A stretch of DNA of 64,000 nt from Mycolicibacterium sp. BiH015 (GTDB lineage: Bacteria; Actinomycetota; Actinomycetes; Mycobacteriales; Mycobacteriaceae), in NCBI RefSeq assembly GCF_027706845.1, contig NZ_JAQGCZ010000007.1, positions 124,001 to 188,000 on the forward strand, given 5' to 3'. The translations under genes and the position numbers were made by a program. Position 1 is the stretch's first letter; each line of letters begins with the position of its first letter. Shown in pieces: positions 33,255 through 41,906 of the stretch. The notes below the pieces were generated by a model. It was not told where the DNA came from and made no database searches. It worked only from the letters and a program-made list of their open reading frames with translations.

Positions 33255-33306
33255 CATTCCCGGCTGTTCTGAGTGGGCCGCGAGCGACCGGGAATGCTAT
33301 TCCGCG
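33245..33306. terminator. Bidirectional hairpin containing both stop codons
   Basis: Two exact 19-base arms, 33245-33263 and 33288-33306, close a 24-base loop. Ferredoxin (plus) ends at 33254 and the thioesterase (minus) ends at 33297, so each stop codon lies within an arm and both proteins end in Ala-Glu. A dual-direction terminator is the natural reading. Confidence 0.85.
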
Positions 33307-34118
33307 GCTGGCGGGCGCGGGCGGACGAGGACCGACTGCTGGATCGCCCCGACAGCGCCTGACTCGTCGAAGAGCGTGCCGATCGTGGTGCCGATACCGT
33401 CTGGGCCGTAACTGGTTTCGGCACGGATACCGATCCATTCCCCGTCGGGGAGTCGGTGGATGTGCACCGCGAGGTCGGTATTGAGAAACGTCCACTGGCG
33501 GATGTCGAGCTTGGTGCCGATGCCGTTGGCGTCGTCGGCCACCGCGAACAACCGCTCCAGCGGCGTCATCGACTCACCCTTGACGAGGTCGACCTCCGGC
33601 TTGATCCACGACTCACCCGGCCCGTCGCCCATCGGCTGGGTCAGCCACCGCCAATCCAGGCTGTGCACGTAGTTGAGGTCCCAGTCCTTCTTCATATCCC
33701 GGGTGAACGCCTCGGACACCGGCCGCAGCGGTTCGGTCGGAGCGTGGACGACCCCGGCCGTATCCAGGGTCTGCAGCCGCCAGCCACTGGCTCTGGCCAC
33801 CGGCCGCGGTTCCCCGTCGGGCCCCGGCGCCAGCATCTCGGCGCTGACGAGCTCGATCTGCTTACCGGACCGCTCGCGCCTGGCACGCACCCAGAGGTCG
33901 CCGTCGGCGGGCACCGGCCCGAGCAGGTCGACGAGCACCCGGCTCAGCCTCGTGTCGTCGCGCGGCTGGCAGCGCTGCAATCCACGCACCAGAAGCGCCG
34001 ACACGGGCGCGCCATGCTGGATTGCCGCCGTCCACGTGCTGCGGACGAAGTCGGTGGCGGCGAACTTCTCGCCGCGCCCATCGTCGGCGTCGACCAACTC
34101 GTAGTAGGAATCCGACAT
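33297..34118 (-). CDS. Acyl-CoA thioesterase-like (double hotdog) protein
   Basis: I start this 273-residue protein at ATG 34118 (MSDSYYELVDADDGRGEKFAAT). It contains two hotdog-like halves with the actinobacterial thioesterase pattern (RSTWTAAIQHGAPVSALL, then a C-terminal SLDWRWLTQPM to ETSYGPDGIGTTIGTLFDESG). This is the TesB-like/4HBT_3 group. It may release CoA from an acyl-CoA intermediate. It follows the SMP-30 gene by 17 bases in the same direction, so the two form one unit. Confidence 0.85.
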   Translation of the reverse strand: MSDSYYELVDADDGRGEKFAATDFVRSTWTAAIQHGAPVSALLVRGLQRCQPRDDTRLSRVLVDLLGPVPADGDLWVRARRERSGKQIELVSAEMLAPGPDGEPRPVARASGWRLQTLDTAGVVHAPTEPLRPVSEAFTRDMKKDWDLNYVHSLDWRWLTQPMGDGPGESWIKPEVDLVKGESMTPLERLFAVADDANGIGTKLDIRQWTFLNTDLAVHIHRLPDGEWIGIRAETSYGPDGIGTTIGTLFDESGAVGAIQQSVLVRPRPPAAE

Positions 34119-34135
34119 CGATGGCACCTGATCCT

Positions 34136-34978
34136 TCAGTGAACGTGGGGTTCGGGAACGAAGCCGGCGGCGGCGAACTCGACGTTGACGGCGTCGAGGC
34201 GCGAGAGCTTCGTGCCGCGCAGGCGTTCCGGATACGCGTCGGTCGTCGTCACCAGGAACAACGTCACGCCTTCGGGCCCACCCAGTGCGCACGCGATCGC
34301 GGTGCGGTCGCCGACGCCGATGCGGTCGGTGACGTGGCCGCCCTCCACGATGCGCTCGAACCGGTGCGCCAGCGTCATACCCGCCCAGACCCCGCCGCCC
34401 TCGTCGAGGCAGATGCCGTCGGGAGGTCCGTCCAGGCCATCAGCGAAAACTCTTCTCCCGCAGAGCGTTCCGTCCTCGGCGATTGTGAATGCGGTGAGCC
34501 GACGCCCGGTCGACTCGGCCACGATCAGGCTCCTGCCGTCGGGCGTGATCGCCATACCGTTCGGGAATTCCAGGTTCTCGGCGACGACGGCGACGTGCCC
34601 GCCGTCGGGATCGACGCGGACGATGACACCGCCCTCACGCGCCTGGGACCCGACGTAGGCGCACCCCTGGCGGTCGACCACCATGTCACCGAGGTTGGCG
34701 GGGACCAGTGCGGACACGTCGGCGACAATCTCGACGGCGTCGCCGTCGTACCGCAGTATCTGCCTCGCTTCGGTCGAGACGATCAGCAGCGATCCGTCAG
34801 GGCGGAAACCCAGGCCCGACGGGGCATGGCCGGGCAGGGGCAAGGTGCTGGTCTCGCCGGCGAGGGTGGCCGTGTGCACCGCTTCGCCGAGCATGTCGGA
34901 GAACCACACCAGGCCCTCGAACCAGCGCGGGCCCTCGCCGAAGCAGAAGCCGTTGGCCAGTGGCGTGAGCGTCATCAT
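34136..34978 (-). CDS. SMP-30/gluconolactonase-like lactone hydrolase
   Basis: This 280-residue six-bladed propeller protein shows the family motifs: GFCFGEGPRWFEGLVWFSDM with the metal Glu, FPNGMAITPDGRSLIVAEST with Asn, and LDGPPDGICLDEGGGVWAGM with Asp. It is a metal-dependent lactonase. In a cluster with a Baeyer-Villiger-type enzyme it could open the lactone product. Its start lies 29 bases from site D, which also faces the P450 operon. Confidence 0.88.
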   Translation of the reverse strand: MMTLTPLANGFCFGEGPRWFEGLVWFSDMLGEAVHTATLAGETSTLPLPGHAPSGLGFRPDGSLLIVSTEARQILRYDGDAVEIVADVSALVPANLGDMVVDRQGCAYVGSQAREGGVIVRVDPDGGHVAVVAENLEFPNGMAITPDGRSLIVAESTGRRLTAFTIAEDGTLCGRRVFADGLDGPPDGICLDEGGGVWAGMTLAHRFERIVEGGHVTDRIGVGDRTAIACALGGPEGVTLFLVTTTDAYPERLRGTKLSRLDAVNVEFAAAGFVPEPHVH

Positions 34979-35006
34979 GCGAAGACTAGCGGACCCGGAT
35001 CCGCGA

Positions 35007-35036
35007 CTTTACAAAACATGCAAAAAGTGTCACGCT
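35007..35036. promoter_or_regulatory. Regulon site D: CTTTACAA-N13-TGTCACGCT
   Basis: An exact consensus site lies between the divergent SMP-30 unit and the seven-gene P450 operon. It is 33 bases before the GTG at 35069 and 29 bases from the SMP-30 start. It is probably the main control point of the cluster. Confidence 0.85.
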
Positions 35037-35068
35037 CGGACAGTGCAGCTGTCAATCGGGAGCTCGTC

Positions 35069-35779
35069 GTGAACATGAAGAAATATCACAGCCACACCCT
35101 GCTCTATCTGCACGAGACGATCGATCTCGGGGCAGCGCGCAGCGACCGGTTCACCGCGGAGTTCAGCGATTGCTACCACCCGATGATGAGCGAGCTCGGC
35201 GCGCGGTTGTTCGCGCTGTGGGAGACGACGCCCTACAACGGCCACTGGCCTCAAGTCACCATCATCTGGGAGATCGACGCATTCGCCGACTACGCCCGCA
35301 TCGGACGAGCCCAATCCCGTGGCGGCAGCCACGAAGCCGCCGCGGCGAAGTGGTCGACGTACCTGCGCGACATCGGCGCCAGAGGCGAGGGTCGGATCAT
35401 GTACGCCGGGCGGGCCAACAAGACGCTGGCACAGTTGCAAGACGCGGGTTTTCAGGCCGGCCTGGTGATCCAGGAGATCATGCAGACCAAACCTGGCCGC
35501 CAGGATGACTACATCCGCGAACTCGAGCGCCTCTACGTGCCTTGGTCGGAATCGACCGGCAAACGCTGGTTGGGTTCGTTCATCACGACGTTCCGGTTCA
35601 ACGAAGTGATCCACTACTGGGCGCTGGAAGGGGACTGGGACTGCTTCGAAAACCATTACCCATCATGGAAGGACAGTCCGCCCGCCGAGATCGTGACGTG
35701 GATGAGCGTCGCCCCCGCGTTGCGTGACGGATGGGAGGACTCGATCCTGGCCGCCCTTCCGCCGTCGCCGCTGCAGTGA
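35069..35779 (+). CDS. NIPSNAP-like dimeric alpha-beta barrel protein
   Basis: The GTG at 35069, six bases after GGGAG, gives VNMKKYHSHTLLYLHETIDLG, a 236-residue protein. It has two repeats of a ferredoxin-like fold: a first half with YHPMMSELGARLFALWETTPY and a second with LVIQEIMQTKPGRQDDYIREL. This pattern is that of NIPSNAP family proteins, whose enzymatic role is unknown. It leads the operon, overlapping the P450 start by one base (TGATG). The start is not certain; ATG at 35075 is an alternative. Confidence 0.7.
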   Translation: MNMKKYHSHTLLYLHETIDLGAARSDRFTAEFSDCYHPMMSELGARLFALWETTPYNGHWPQVTIIWEIDAFADYARIGRAQSRGGSHEAAAAKWSTYLRDIGARGEGRIMYAGRANKTLAQLQDAGFQAGLVIQEIMQTKPGRQDDYIRELERLYVPWSESTGKRWLGSFITTFRFNEVIHYWALEGDWDCFENHYPSWKDSPPAEIVTWMSVAPALRDGWEDSILAALPPSPLQ

Positions 35780-36993
35780 TGTACGACCCATTCGATCCGG
35801 CGGTGATGGCCGATCCGCTGTCGTTCTACCGGGACCTGCGCGACGAGCATCCGGTCTACTACCTCGACAAGTGGGACACCTTCGCCCTGTCACGCTTCGA
35901 CGACATCTGGAATGTACTGGAGATCAACGACGGAACGTTCGTGGCCTCCGACGGTACCCTGCCCGCCGCGACGGTTCTGGCCGAGCATCACGACGGACCG
36001 GTCCCCGATCCGCCCCTGCACCCCATGCCGTTTCATGCCAACTTCGACTCCCCGATCTACGACGAGGTGCGCCGGTGCACTGCAGCACCGTTCCGGCCCA
36101 AGAACGTCAATGCGCTGCGTGACCGGATCCGGGTCCTCGCCAACGAACGCCTCGACGAGCTGTTGCCGCGTGGCCGATTCGATCTGACGCAGGACTACGG
36201 CGGCATCGTCGCGGCATCGATCGTCTGCGAAATCGTCGGACTGCCAACAGAACTGGCGGCCGACGTGCTGGCCACCGTCAACGCGGGCAGTCTTGCCACT
36301 CCGGGGGACGGCGTCGAGGTCGCCAACGCCCGTCCCGGCTACCTGGAGTACCTCACGCCGGTGGTGAAACGGCGGAGGGCGGGCGAATCCGACCCGCTGC
36401 CCATCGTGGACAACCTGCTGGCATACCGGCTGCCTGACGGCTCCGCCCTGACCGATATGGAGGCAGCTGTGCAGATGCTCGGCGTGTTCATCGGCGGCAC
36501 CGAGACCGTCCCCAAGATCGTCGCGCACGGTCTGTGGGAACTGACCACGCGACCCGACCAGCTCGCCGAAGTCCGTGCCGATCTCGATGCCGCCGTGCCC
36601 GTCGCGCGCGAGGAGATGATCCGCTACTGCGCGCCTGCACAGTGGTTCGCTCGAACGTTGCGCCGGCCGTTCACGTTGCACGACACCACGATCAGACCGG
36701 GGCAGCGGATCATCTCACTGCTTGCCTCGGCGAGCCGCGATGAGCGCGAGTACGACCGGCCCGACGAGTTCATCTGGAACCGACCAATTGCCCGGCTTCT
36801 GGCCTTCGGGCGTGGACAGCACTTCTGCCTCGGCGCGCATCTGGCGCGGCTGGAGATCACGATCATGGTGACCGAATGGCTCAAGCGCGTGCAAGAATTC
36901 GAGGTGGACATCGCCGCGGCGTCGCGGCCCCCGTCGAGTTTCCAGTGGGGCTGGAACAACCTTCCCGTCGAAGTCCGGGCCGGTGGTGTCTGA
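35779..36993 (+). CDS. Cytochrome P450
   Basis: This 404-residue protein has the heme-binding FGRGQHFCLGAHLARLE with Cys350, the I-helix GGTET (239-243), the ExxR (Glu279-Arg282, EEMIRY) and a PERF-like region DEFIWNRP. It is a soluble class I bacterial P450 needing ferredoxin and a reductase. The ferredoxin at 33060 is the nearest partner. The start ATG overlaps the NIPSNAP stop. A single hydroxylation of a non-polar substrate is the likely first step of the pathway. The family number cannot be given from sequence alone. Confidence 0.96.
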   Translation: MYDPFDPAVMADPLSFYRDLRDEHPVYYLDKWDTFALSRFDDIWNVLEINDGTFVASDGTLPAATVLAEHHDGPVPDPPLHPMPFHANFDSPIYDEVRRCTAAPFRPKNVNALRDRIRVLANERLDELLPRGRFDLTQDYGGIVAASIVCEIVGLPTELAADVLATVNAGSLATPGDGVEVANARPGYLEYLTPVVKRRRAGESDPLPIVDNLLAYRLPDGSALTDMEAAVQMLGVFIGGTETVPKIVAHGLWELTTRPDQLAEVRADLDAAVPVAREEMIRYCAPAQWFARTLRRPFTLHDTTIRPGQRIISLLASASRDEREYDRPDEFIWNRPIARLLAFGRGQHFCLGAHLARLEITIMVTEWLKRVQEFEVDIAAASRPPSSFQWGWNNLPVEVRAGGV

Positions 36994-37963
36994 CGTGTGG
37001 TCCTACCGACTGATCGCCCCGTACACGTTCGCGAAAAGCGATGTGCTGCCCCGGTCGCCGGAGTCTCTCGGCGACGGGCAGGTGCTGCTGCGGTTCCTCG
37101 CGGCGGGGATCTGCGGAAGCGACCTCCCCGGCTTCCGCGGCGCCAAGGGGCGGCTGCCGTTCGACACCGGCAAGCTGGCGGCGGACAAAGACGGCTTCCC
37201 GATTCACGAGATCGTCGGCGAGGTGATCGCGAGCCGCCACCCCGCCCACCGGGAGGGTGACCGCGCCGTCGGCTGGGCCTCCGGATTCGACGGGCTGATG
37301 GAAGAGGTCGTCGCCGACGGCGACGGTCTGGCGGCCTATGACGCGTCGCTGAGCCCCGCGCACGCCGTGGCACTGCAGCCGCTCGCCTGCGTTCTGTACG
37401 CCGTGGAACAACTTCCGGATCTGGCCGGGCGGCACGTCGCGGTCCTGGGTCAGGGGTCGATCGGTCTGCTGTTCTCGTACGTCGCCAAAGCATTTGGCGC
37501 AGCTCAGGTCACCGGGGTCGATCCGGTCGACCGTGAGGGTGTCGGGCCGTCGTTCGGGGTGGATACCGTAGTGCGTGCCACCAGCGACCGCTGGGTCAGT
37601 CACCTGAGGCCGGACGCCAAGCCCGACGTCGTGATCGAAGCGGTGGGACACCAGGTCGCCACGCTGGGACATGCGATCGAAGCGACCGCCTTCGGCGGTA
37701 CCGTGTTCTATTTCGGTGTGCCCGACGATGATGCCTATCCGATCAGCATGCGCACGATGCTCCGCAACAACCTCACGCTCAAGTCGGGAGTCACCATGGA
37801 TCGCAGACGCGTGCTGCACCAGGCCGACACCTTCGCGGCGGAGCATCCCGGGCTCCTGGACCGCTACCTCTCCCACACCTTCGGCGTCGACGAGGTGCAG
37901 GCGGCGTTCGAGCTGGCGTCGCGGCCGGTGCCCGGGCGCATCAAGATAGCGATCGTGGCCTGA
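36983..37963 (+). CDS. Zinc-type alcohol dehydrogenase (MDR family)
   Basis: This 326-residue protein has the zinc site pattern CGSDLPGF and HEIVGEV and the NAD motif VLGQGSIGLLFSYVAK. Three GTG codons near the start (36983, 36986, 36995) are possible. The first two overlap the P450 gene, whereas 36995 would start two bases after its stop. Medium-chain dehydrogenases oxidise secondary or primary alcohols, so this is a good candidate for the oxidation of the P450 product. Residues for structural zinc are not obvious. Confidence 0.85.
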   Translation: MVSDVWSYRLIAPYTFAKSDVLPRSPESLGDGQVLLRFLAAGICGSDLPGFRGAKGRLPFDTGKLAADKDGFPIHEIVGEVIASRHPAHREGDRAVGWASGFDGLMEEVVADGDGLAAYDASLSPAHAVALQPLACVLYAVEQLPDLAGRHVAVLGQGSIGLLFSYVAKAFGAAQVTGVDPVDREGVGPSFGVDTVVRATSDRWVSHLRPDAKPDVVIEAVGHQVATLGHAIEATAFGGTVFYFGVPDDDAYPISMRTMLRNNLTLKSGVTMDRRRVLHQADTFAAEHPGLLDRYLSHTFGVDEVQAAFELASRPVPGRIKIAIVA

Positions 37964-37964
37964 G

Positions 37965-38720
37965 ATGAGGAGCAGACTGCAGGATGCCTTGGCCACAAAG
38001 CCGCACGTGTGGGGCGGCTGGGTGGTGGGGCCGACGGTGATCGGGCCCGAGGAGTACGCGGCCGCCGGTTACGACTACGTCGGGTTCGACATCCAGCACG
38101 GCTATCTCAGCGACGCCGATGTCGCATCGATGCTGCGCCGCCTCGAGCATGTGCCCATTGCCACGCTGGTGCGTCTTCCCGACGCCGCACCGGCACCGAT
38201 CGGACGAGTTCTCGACGCGGGCGCCGACGGTGTCGTCGTCGCCATGGTGGAATCCGCCGCCGACGCTGCCGCCGCGGTGGCCGCCACACGCTACGCCCCC
38301 GGCGGGGTGCGCAGCTTCGGGCCGCTGCGCGCGAGCCTGGGCATCGACCCCGCCGCCTTGCAGGAGCGGGTGTCGGTCTTCGCGATGATCGAGACGACGC
38401 GCGGCCTGGCTGCCGCCGAGGAGATCTGCGCTGTCGACGGGCTCACCGGAATCTATGTCGGTCCCGCCGATCTCGCCATCTCGATGGGCCACGGACCGAC
38501 GGAAGCCTGGACGCGTGGTGATGTCCTCGACGTGATCCTCGAGGTCCAGCGCGCGGCCACCGGCGCGGGTCTGGTGAGCGCCATCCACGCCAGCACCGGG
38601 TCCACGGGCAACATGCTGGCGCAGAGGGGATTTCACATGATCACACTGGCGTCCGAATCGCAGGCACTGCGCCGCGGGGCCGCCGCACACCTTGCCGAGG
38701 CACTCGGAGAGGACACCTGA
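37965..38720 (+). CDS. HpcH/HpaI-family aldolase
   Basis: This 251-residue protein matches the HpcH/HpaI aldolase family, including the metal and substrate motifs WGGWVVGPTVIG, YVGFDIQHGYLSDA, ARVPDA-type LVRLPDAAPAPI, and MIETTRG-AEEICAVDGL-GIYVGPADLAISMG. The family splits 4-hydroxy-2-oxo acids to pyruvate and an aldehyde. Here it probably acts late, on the opened ring product. It starts one base after the alcohol dehydrogenase stop, and its stop overlaps the next start. Confidence 0.9.
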   Translation: MRSRLQDALATKPHVWGGWVVGPTVIGPEEYAAAGYDYVGFDIQHGYLSDADVASMLRRLEHVPIATLVRLPDAAPAPIGRVLDAGADGVVVAMVESAADAAAAVAATRYAPGGVRSFGPLRASLGIDPAALQERVSVFAMIETTRGLAAAEEICAVDGLTGIYVGPADLAISMGHGPTEAWTRGDVLDVILEVQRAATGAGLVSAIHASTGSTGNMLAQRGFHMITLASESQALRRGAAAHLAEALGEDT

Positions 38721-39451
38721 TGCCCGCCGAGCGCGTCGCCCTGGTCACCGGCGCTGCCCGCGGGCAGGGTGCTGCGATCACAGCCAGGCTGCTGCAGGAC
38801 GGGTTCTGTGTCGCGGCATGCGATCTGCTCGCCGACGAGGTCGCCGCTCACGTCGCCGGACTGCATACTGACCGGGCGCTCGCCGTGGCCCTCGACGTCA
38901 CCTCGCCCGAGCAGTGGGAGAGCGCGGTGGCCAGGGTCGCCGAACACTTCGGTGCGCTCACCGCGCTTGTGAACAATGCCGGCGTGCTGCACCGTGCCTC
39001 GCTGTCGGAGGAGACCGCCACCGGTTTCGAGGGCAGCTGGCGAGTCAACTGCCTTGGGCCGTTTCTCGGCATACGCGCCGCGCTGGAGCAGCTGCGCGGC
39101 GCCGACGGCGCGGCGATTGTGAACACCTGCAGCACCGGCGCGATCCGGCCGTTCCGCAACCACAGCGCCTATGGATCGTCGAAGTGGGCGCTGCGCGGGC
39201 TCACCCAGGTCGCCGCAGTCGAGTTGGCGCCCCAGGGAATCAGGGTCAATGCGGTGTTCCCGGGACCTGTGGAGACGCCGATGCTCGACAGCGCGACGCA
39301 GAGTCGACTCGCCGCGCATGCGCTCATGGGGCGGATCGGCAAGCCCATGGAAATCGCCGACGCGGTCGCGTTCCTGGTCTCCGAGCACGCCACGTTCATC
39401 ACCGGTTCTGAGCTCATCGTCGATGGTGGGCAGTCCCTCCAGATTGGATGA
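38720..39451 (+). CDS. Short-chain dehydrogenase/reductase
   Basis: This 243-residue SDR has the NAD site TGAARGQGAAIT, the NNAGVL motif, the catalytic Ser in TCSTGAIRP, and YxxxK as AYGSSKWAL. It is a classical NAD(P)H-dependent oxidoreductase and may act on a keto or hydroxy intermediate. Its ATG overlaps the aldolase stop, and its stop overlaps the next start. Confidence 0.93.
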   Translation: MPAERVALVTGAARGQGAAITARLLQDGFCVAACDLLADEVAAHVAGLHTDRALAVALDVTSPEQWESAVARVAEHFGALTALVNNAGVLHRASLSEETATGFEGSWRVNCLGPFLGIRAALEQLRGADGAAIVNTCSTGAIRPFRNHSAYGSSKWALRGLTQVAAVELAPQGIRVNAVFPGPVETPMLDSATQSRLAAHALMGRIGKPMEIADAVAFLVSEHATFITGSELIVDGGQSLQIG

Positions 39452-40968
39452 CGACCCTCATGGGCAAAACCTTCTCTGTCGGCATCATCGGCGCCGGACC
39501 GGGTGGGCTTGCACTCGGTATCTTCCTGCGTAGGGCGGGTTTCGACGACTTCACCATCTTCGACCGGGAGGATGGAGTGGGCGGCACGTGGCGGATCAAC
39601 ACCTATCCGGGCCTGGCCTGTGACGTGAAGTCACACCTGTACTCATATTCGTTCGACCTGAATGCGGGATGGTCGCGCCTGTGGTCGGGCCAGAAGGAGA
39701 TCCTCGAGTACTTCGAGAGGTGTGCGCAGCGCCACCGGTTGACCGAGAAGCTGCGCCTGAACACCGAGATCGTCTCGGCGCAGTGGCTTTCCGAAGAACG
39801 TTCCTGGCGTCTGATGACGTCCAGCGGAGACGAACACCGCTTCGACATCGTGGTGTCGGCCGTCGGCCTGTTCACGAGGCCGGTGATGCCCGACCTCGTC
39901 GAAGAAGAACCCTTCACCGGCACCATCATGCACACCGCGAAGTGGGATCACTCGGTCGATCTGCGCGGTGCGAAGGTGGCCGTCCTCGGTACCGGATCAA
40001 CTGCGGCGCAGTTGGTTCCCGAAGTCGCCAAGCAGGCGTCGGTCGTGTATTCGGTCCAGCGCTCGCCGACCTGGGTGCTGCCCAAGCCGGATCGTGAATA
40101 CACCGCACGCGAGAAGTGGATGTTCGCCCACATACCGCTGGCGAAGAAGGTCTACCGCACCCGGCTGTGGTTGCGCAGCGAGTCGAATATCTCAGTGATC
40201 GAAAACGGCAGCGACAAGACCGAAGAATTCAAGGGCATTGCGCTGCGCACCCTGGAGACGACGGTCGAAGACGACGCACTGCGTGCCCGGCTGACACCCA
40301 CGCACCCGTTCGGCTGCAAGCGGCTCGTGTTCGCCACCGACTACCTGCAGACGCTCACCCAACCGCACGTCGATGTGGTATCCAGCCCGGCACGTGCGCT
40401 GCGGTCGAGGTCATTGGTCACCGAGGACGGCACCGAGCTCGACGTCGACGTGATCCTGTGCGCCACCGGGTACGCCGCCGCAGACTATCTCGGCCAGATC
40501 GACGTCCGCGGCGCCGACGGCGAGGCGCTGCGCGACACGTGGGCTGACGGAGCCTTCGCCTACCTGGGGATGGCGGTGCCCGGATACCCCAACTTCTTCA
40601 TGCTGTACGGGCCCAACACCAACGTCGGTTCCAACAGCGTCATCTTCATGTTGGAGGCGCAGGCACGCTACATCGTGCGCGCACTGACTTACATGAGGCG
40701 CAGGAACAAGTCCTACATCGAGGTGAGGAGCGCGGCGATGAAGCGCTTCCTCGACAAGGTCGACGGCTGGATGCAGGGCACGGTATGGCTGACACGGTGT
40801 AGCAACTACTTCCGCGCTCCCAACGGACGCGTCGTCACCCAGTGGCCGCGCAGCGCCCGGGACTTCTGGGGACTCACCCGGTGGTTCCGTCCGCGCGAGT
40901 ACACCTTCGACGCCCCGGCGACTCGCTCTCCCATCCACGTCGGCGCCCAGACCGCGGTGAAGCGATGA
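39448..40968 (+). CDS. FAD-dependent monooxygenase, Baeyer-Villiger type
   Basis: This 506-residue protein has the FAD fold GIIGAGPGGLALG (13-25) and GGTWRINTYPGLACD, a second Rossmann fold GTGSTAAQLVPEV (181-193), and the Baeyer-Villiger fingerprint FTGTIMHTAKWD (156-167), which fits FxGxxxHTxxW. These enzymes insert an oxygen next to a ketone to form an ester or lactone, using NADPH and O2. In this operon it would act after the alcohol dehydrogenase. Some members oxidise heteroatoms instead. It is coupled at both ends. Confidence 0.92.
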   Translation: MTTLMGKTFSVGIIGAGPGGLALGIFLRRAGFDDFTIFDREDGVGGTWRINTYPGLACDVKSHLYSYSFDLNAGWSRLWSGQKEILEYFERCAQRHRLTEKLRLNTEIVSAQWLSEERSWRLMTSSGDEHRFDIVVSAVGLFTRPVMPDLVEEEPFTGTIMHTAKWDHSVDLRGAKVAVLGTGSTAAQLVPEVAKQASVVYSVQRSPTWVLPKPDREYTAREKWMFAHIPLAKKVYRTRLWLRSESNISVIENGSDKTEEFKGIALRTLETTVEDDALRARLTPTHPFGCKRLVFATDYLQTLTQPHVDVVSSPARALRSRSLVTEDGTELDVDVILCATGYAAADYLGQIDVRGADGEALRDTWADGAFAYLGMAVPGYPNFFMLYGPNTNVGSNSVIFMLEAQARYIVRALTYMRRRNKSYIEVRSAAMKRFLDKVDGWMQGTVWLTRCSNYFRAPNGRVVTQWPRSARDFWGLTRWFRPREYTFDAPATRSPIHVGAQTAVKR

Positions 40969-41906
40969 TGGTGCCGATCCGCGACATCGCGGACCGCCTT
41001 GATCCTGCGCTGCGGCATTTCATCTCCGCACGCACGGATCTGTCTCCGCCGGTGCTCGGCGCGGTTCGCGACTCGCTGAACCAGCGCCGCGCCGAAGCGG
41101 CCAGGACGGCCGATCTCGTCGGGGTCGAGGTCGAGCAGCGTGAGGTCGCCGTCGCGAACGGTCACCTGGTCACCGTGCGGATCTACCGCGGCGGCCCTCC
41201 GCGATCACCTGCGGTGATCTATTGCCACTCAGGCGCTTTCGTGCTCGGCAATCTGGACACGGATCATCGTCAGTGCATCGAGCTCGCGCGCCGGGCCCGC
41301 GTCACCGTGCTGTCCGTTGACTATCGTCTCGCTCCCGAAGAGCCGTTTCCCGCAGCGTTGGACGACGCTGCGGCAATCCTGGAGTGGGCGGTGCGCAGCG
41401 CCGCCGAACTGGGCATCGACTCGGCCGCGATCGCGGTCGCCGGCAGCAGCGCAGGCGCCGCGCTGGCTGCTCGGTTGGCGCAGCGATCGGGGGAGGGCGA
41501 GGGGCCGCCGGTGGTGTTCCAGCTGCTGCACCAGCCGGTGCTCGACGACAGGCCGACCCCGTCGAAGGAGGAGTTCACCGCGACTCCGGGTTTCGATGCC
41601 GAAGCTGTGGCGTGGATGTGGCGGCACTATGGTGCGGGTGCGTCCGTCCCCGACGATGCCGTGCCCGCGCGGGCCGGCGAGCTTTCCTCGCTGCCGGCCA
41701 CCTTGATCACCTGCTCCGAGCTGGACCCGTTGCGCGACGAGGCGATCGACTACGCGCTGCGACTGATGTGGGCAGGGGTCACCACTGAGCTTCACGTGTT
41801 CGGCGGGACGTGCCACGGGTTCGACTCGCTGGCGCCGGACTGGGAGACCAGCGGCCAACTGTTCGATATCCAGGGAGCGGCGCTCCGCCGGGCGTTTCTA
41901 CGTTGA
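40965..41906 (+). CDS. Alpha/beta hydrolase of the hormone-sensitive lipase family
   Basis: Two ATGs overlap the monooxygenase stop (40965 and 40968). The 313-residue protein has the oxyanion box YCHSGAFVLG, nucleophile Ser162 in GSSAGAALA, Asp254 in SELDPLRDEA and His284 in TCHGFDSLA. It probably hydrolyses the ester formed by the preceding Baeyer-Villiger type enzyme. It ends the operon. Its 3' end overlaps that of the SRPBCC gene by nine bases. Confidence 0.93.
   Translation: MMVPIRDIADRLDPALRHFISARTDLSPPVLGAVRDSLNQRRAEAARTADLVGVEVEQREVAVANGHLVTVRIYRGGPPRSPAVIYCHSGAFVLGNLDTDHRQCIELARRARVTVLSVDYRLAPEEPFPAALDDAAAILEWAVRSAAELGIDSAAIAVAGSSAGAALAARLAQRSGEGEGPPVVFQLLHQPVLDDRPTPSKEEFTATPGFDAEAVAWMWRHYGAGASVPDDAVPARAGELSSLPATLITCSELDPLRDEAIDYALRLMWAGVTTELHVFGGTCHGFDSLAPDWETSGQLFDIQGAALRRAFLR

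Noticed and set aside
34022..35068. N-terminal extension of the NIPSNAP-like frame across the lactonase gene
   Set aside because: This part is antisense to the SMP-30 gene and looks random; GTG 35069 with GGGAG is the sensible start.
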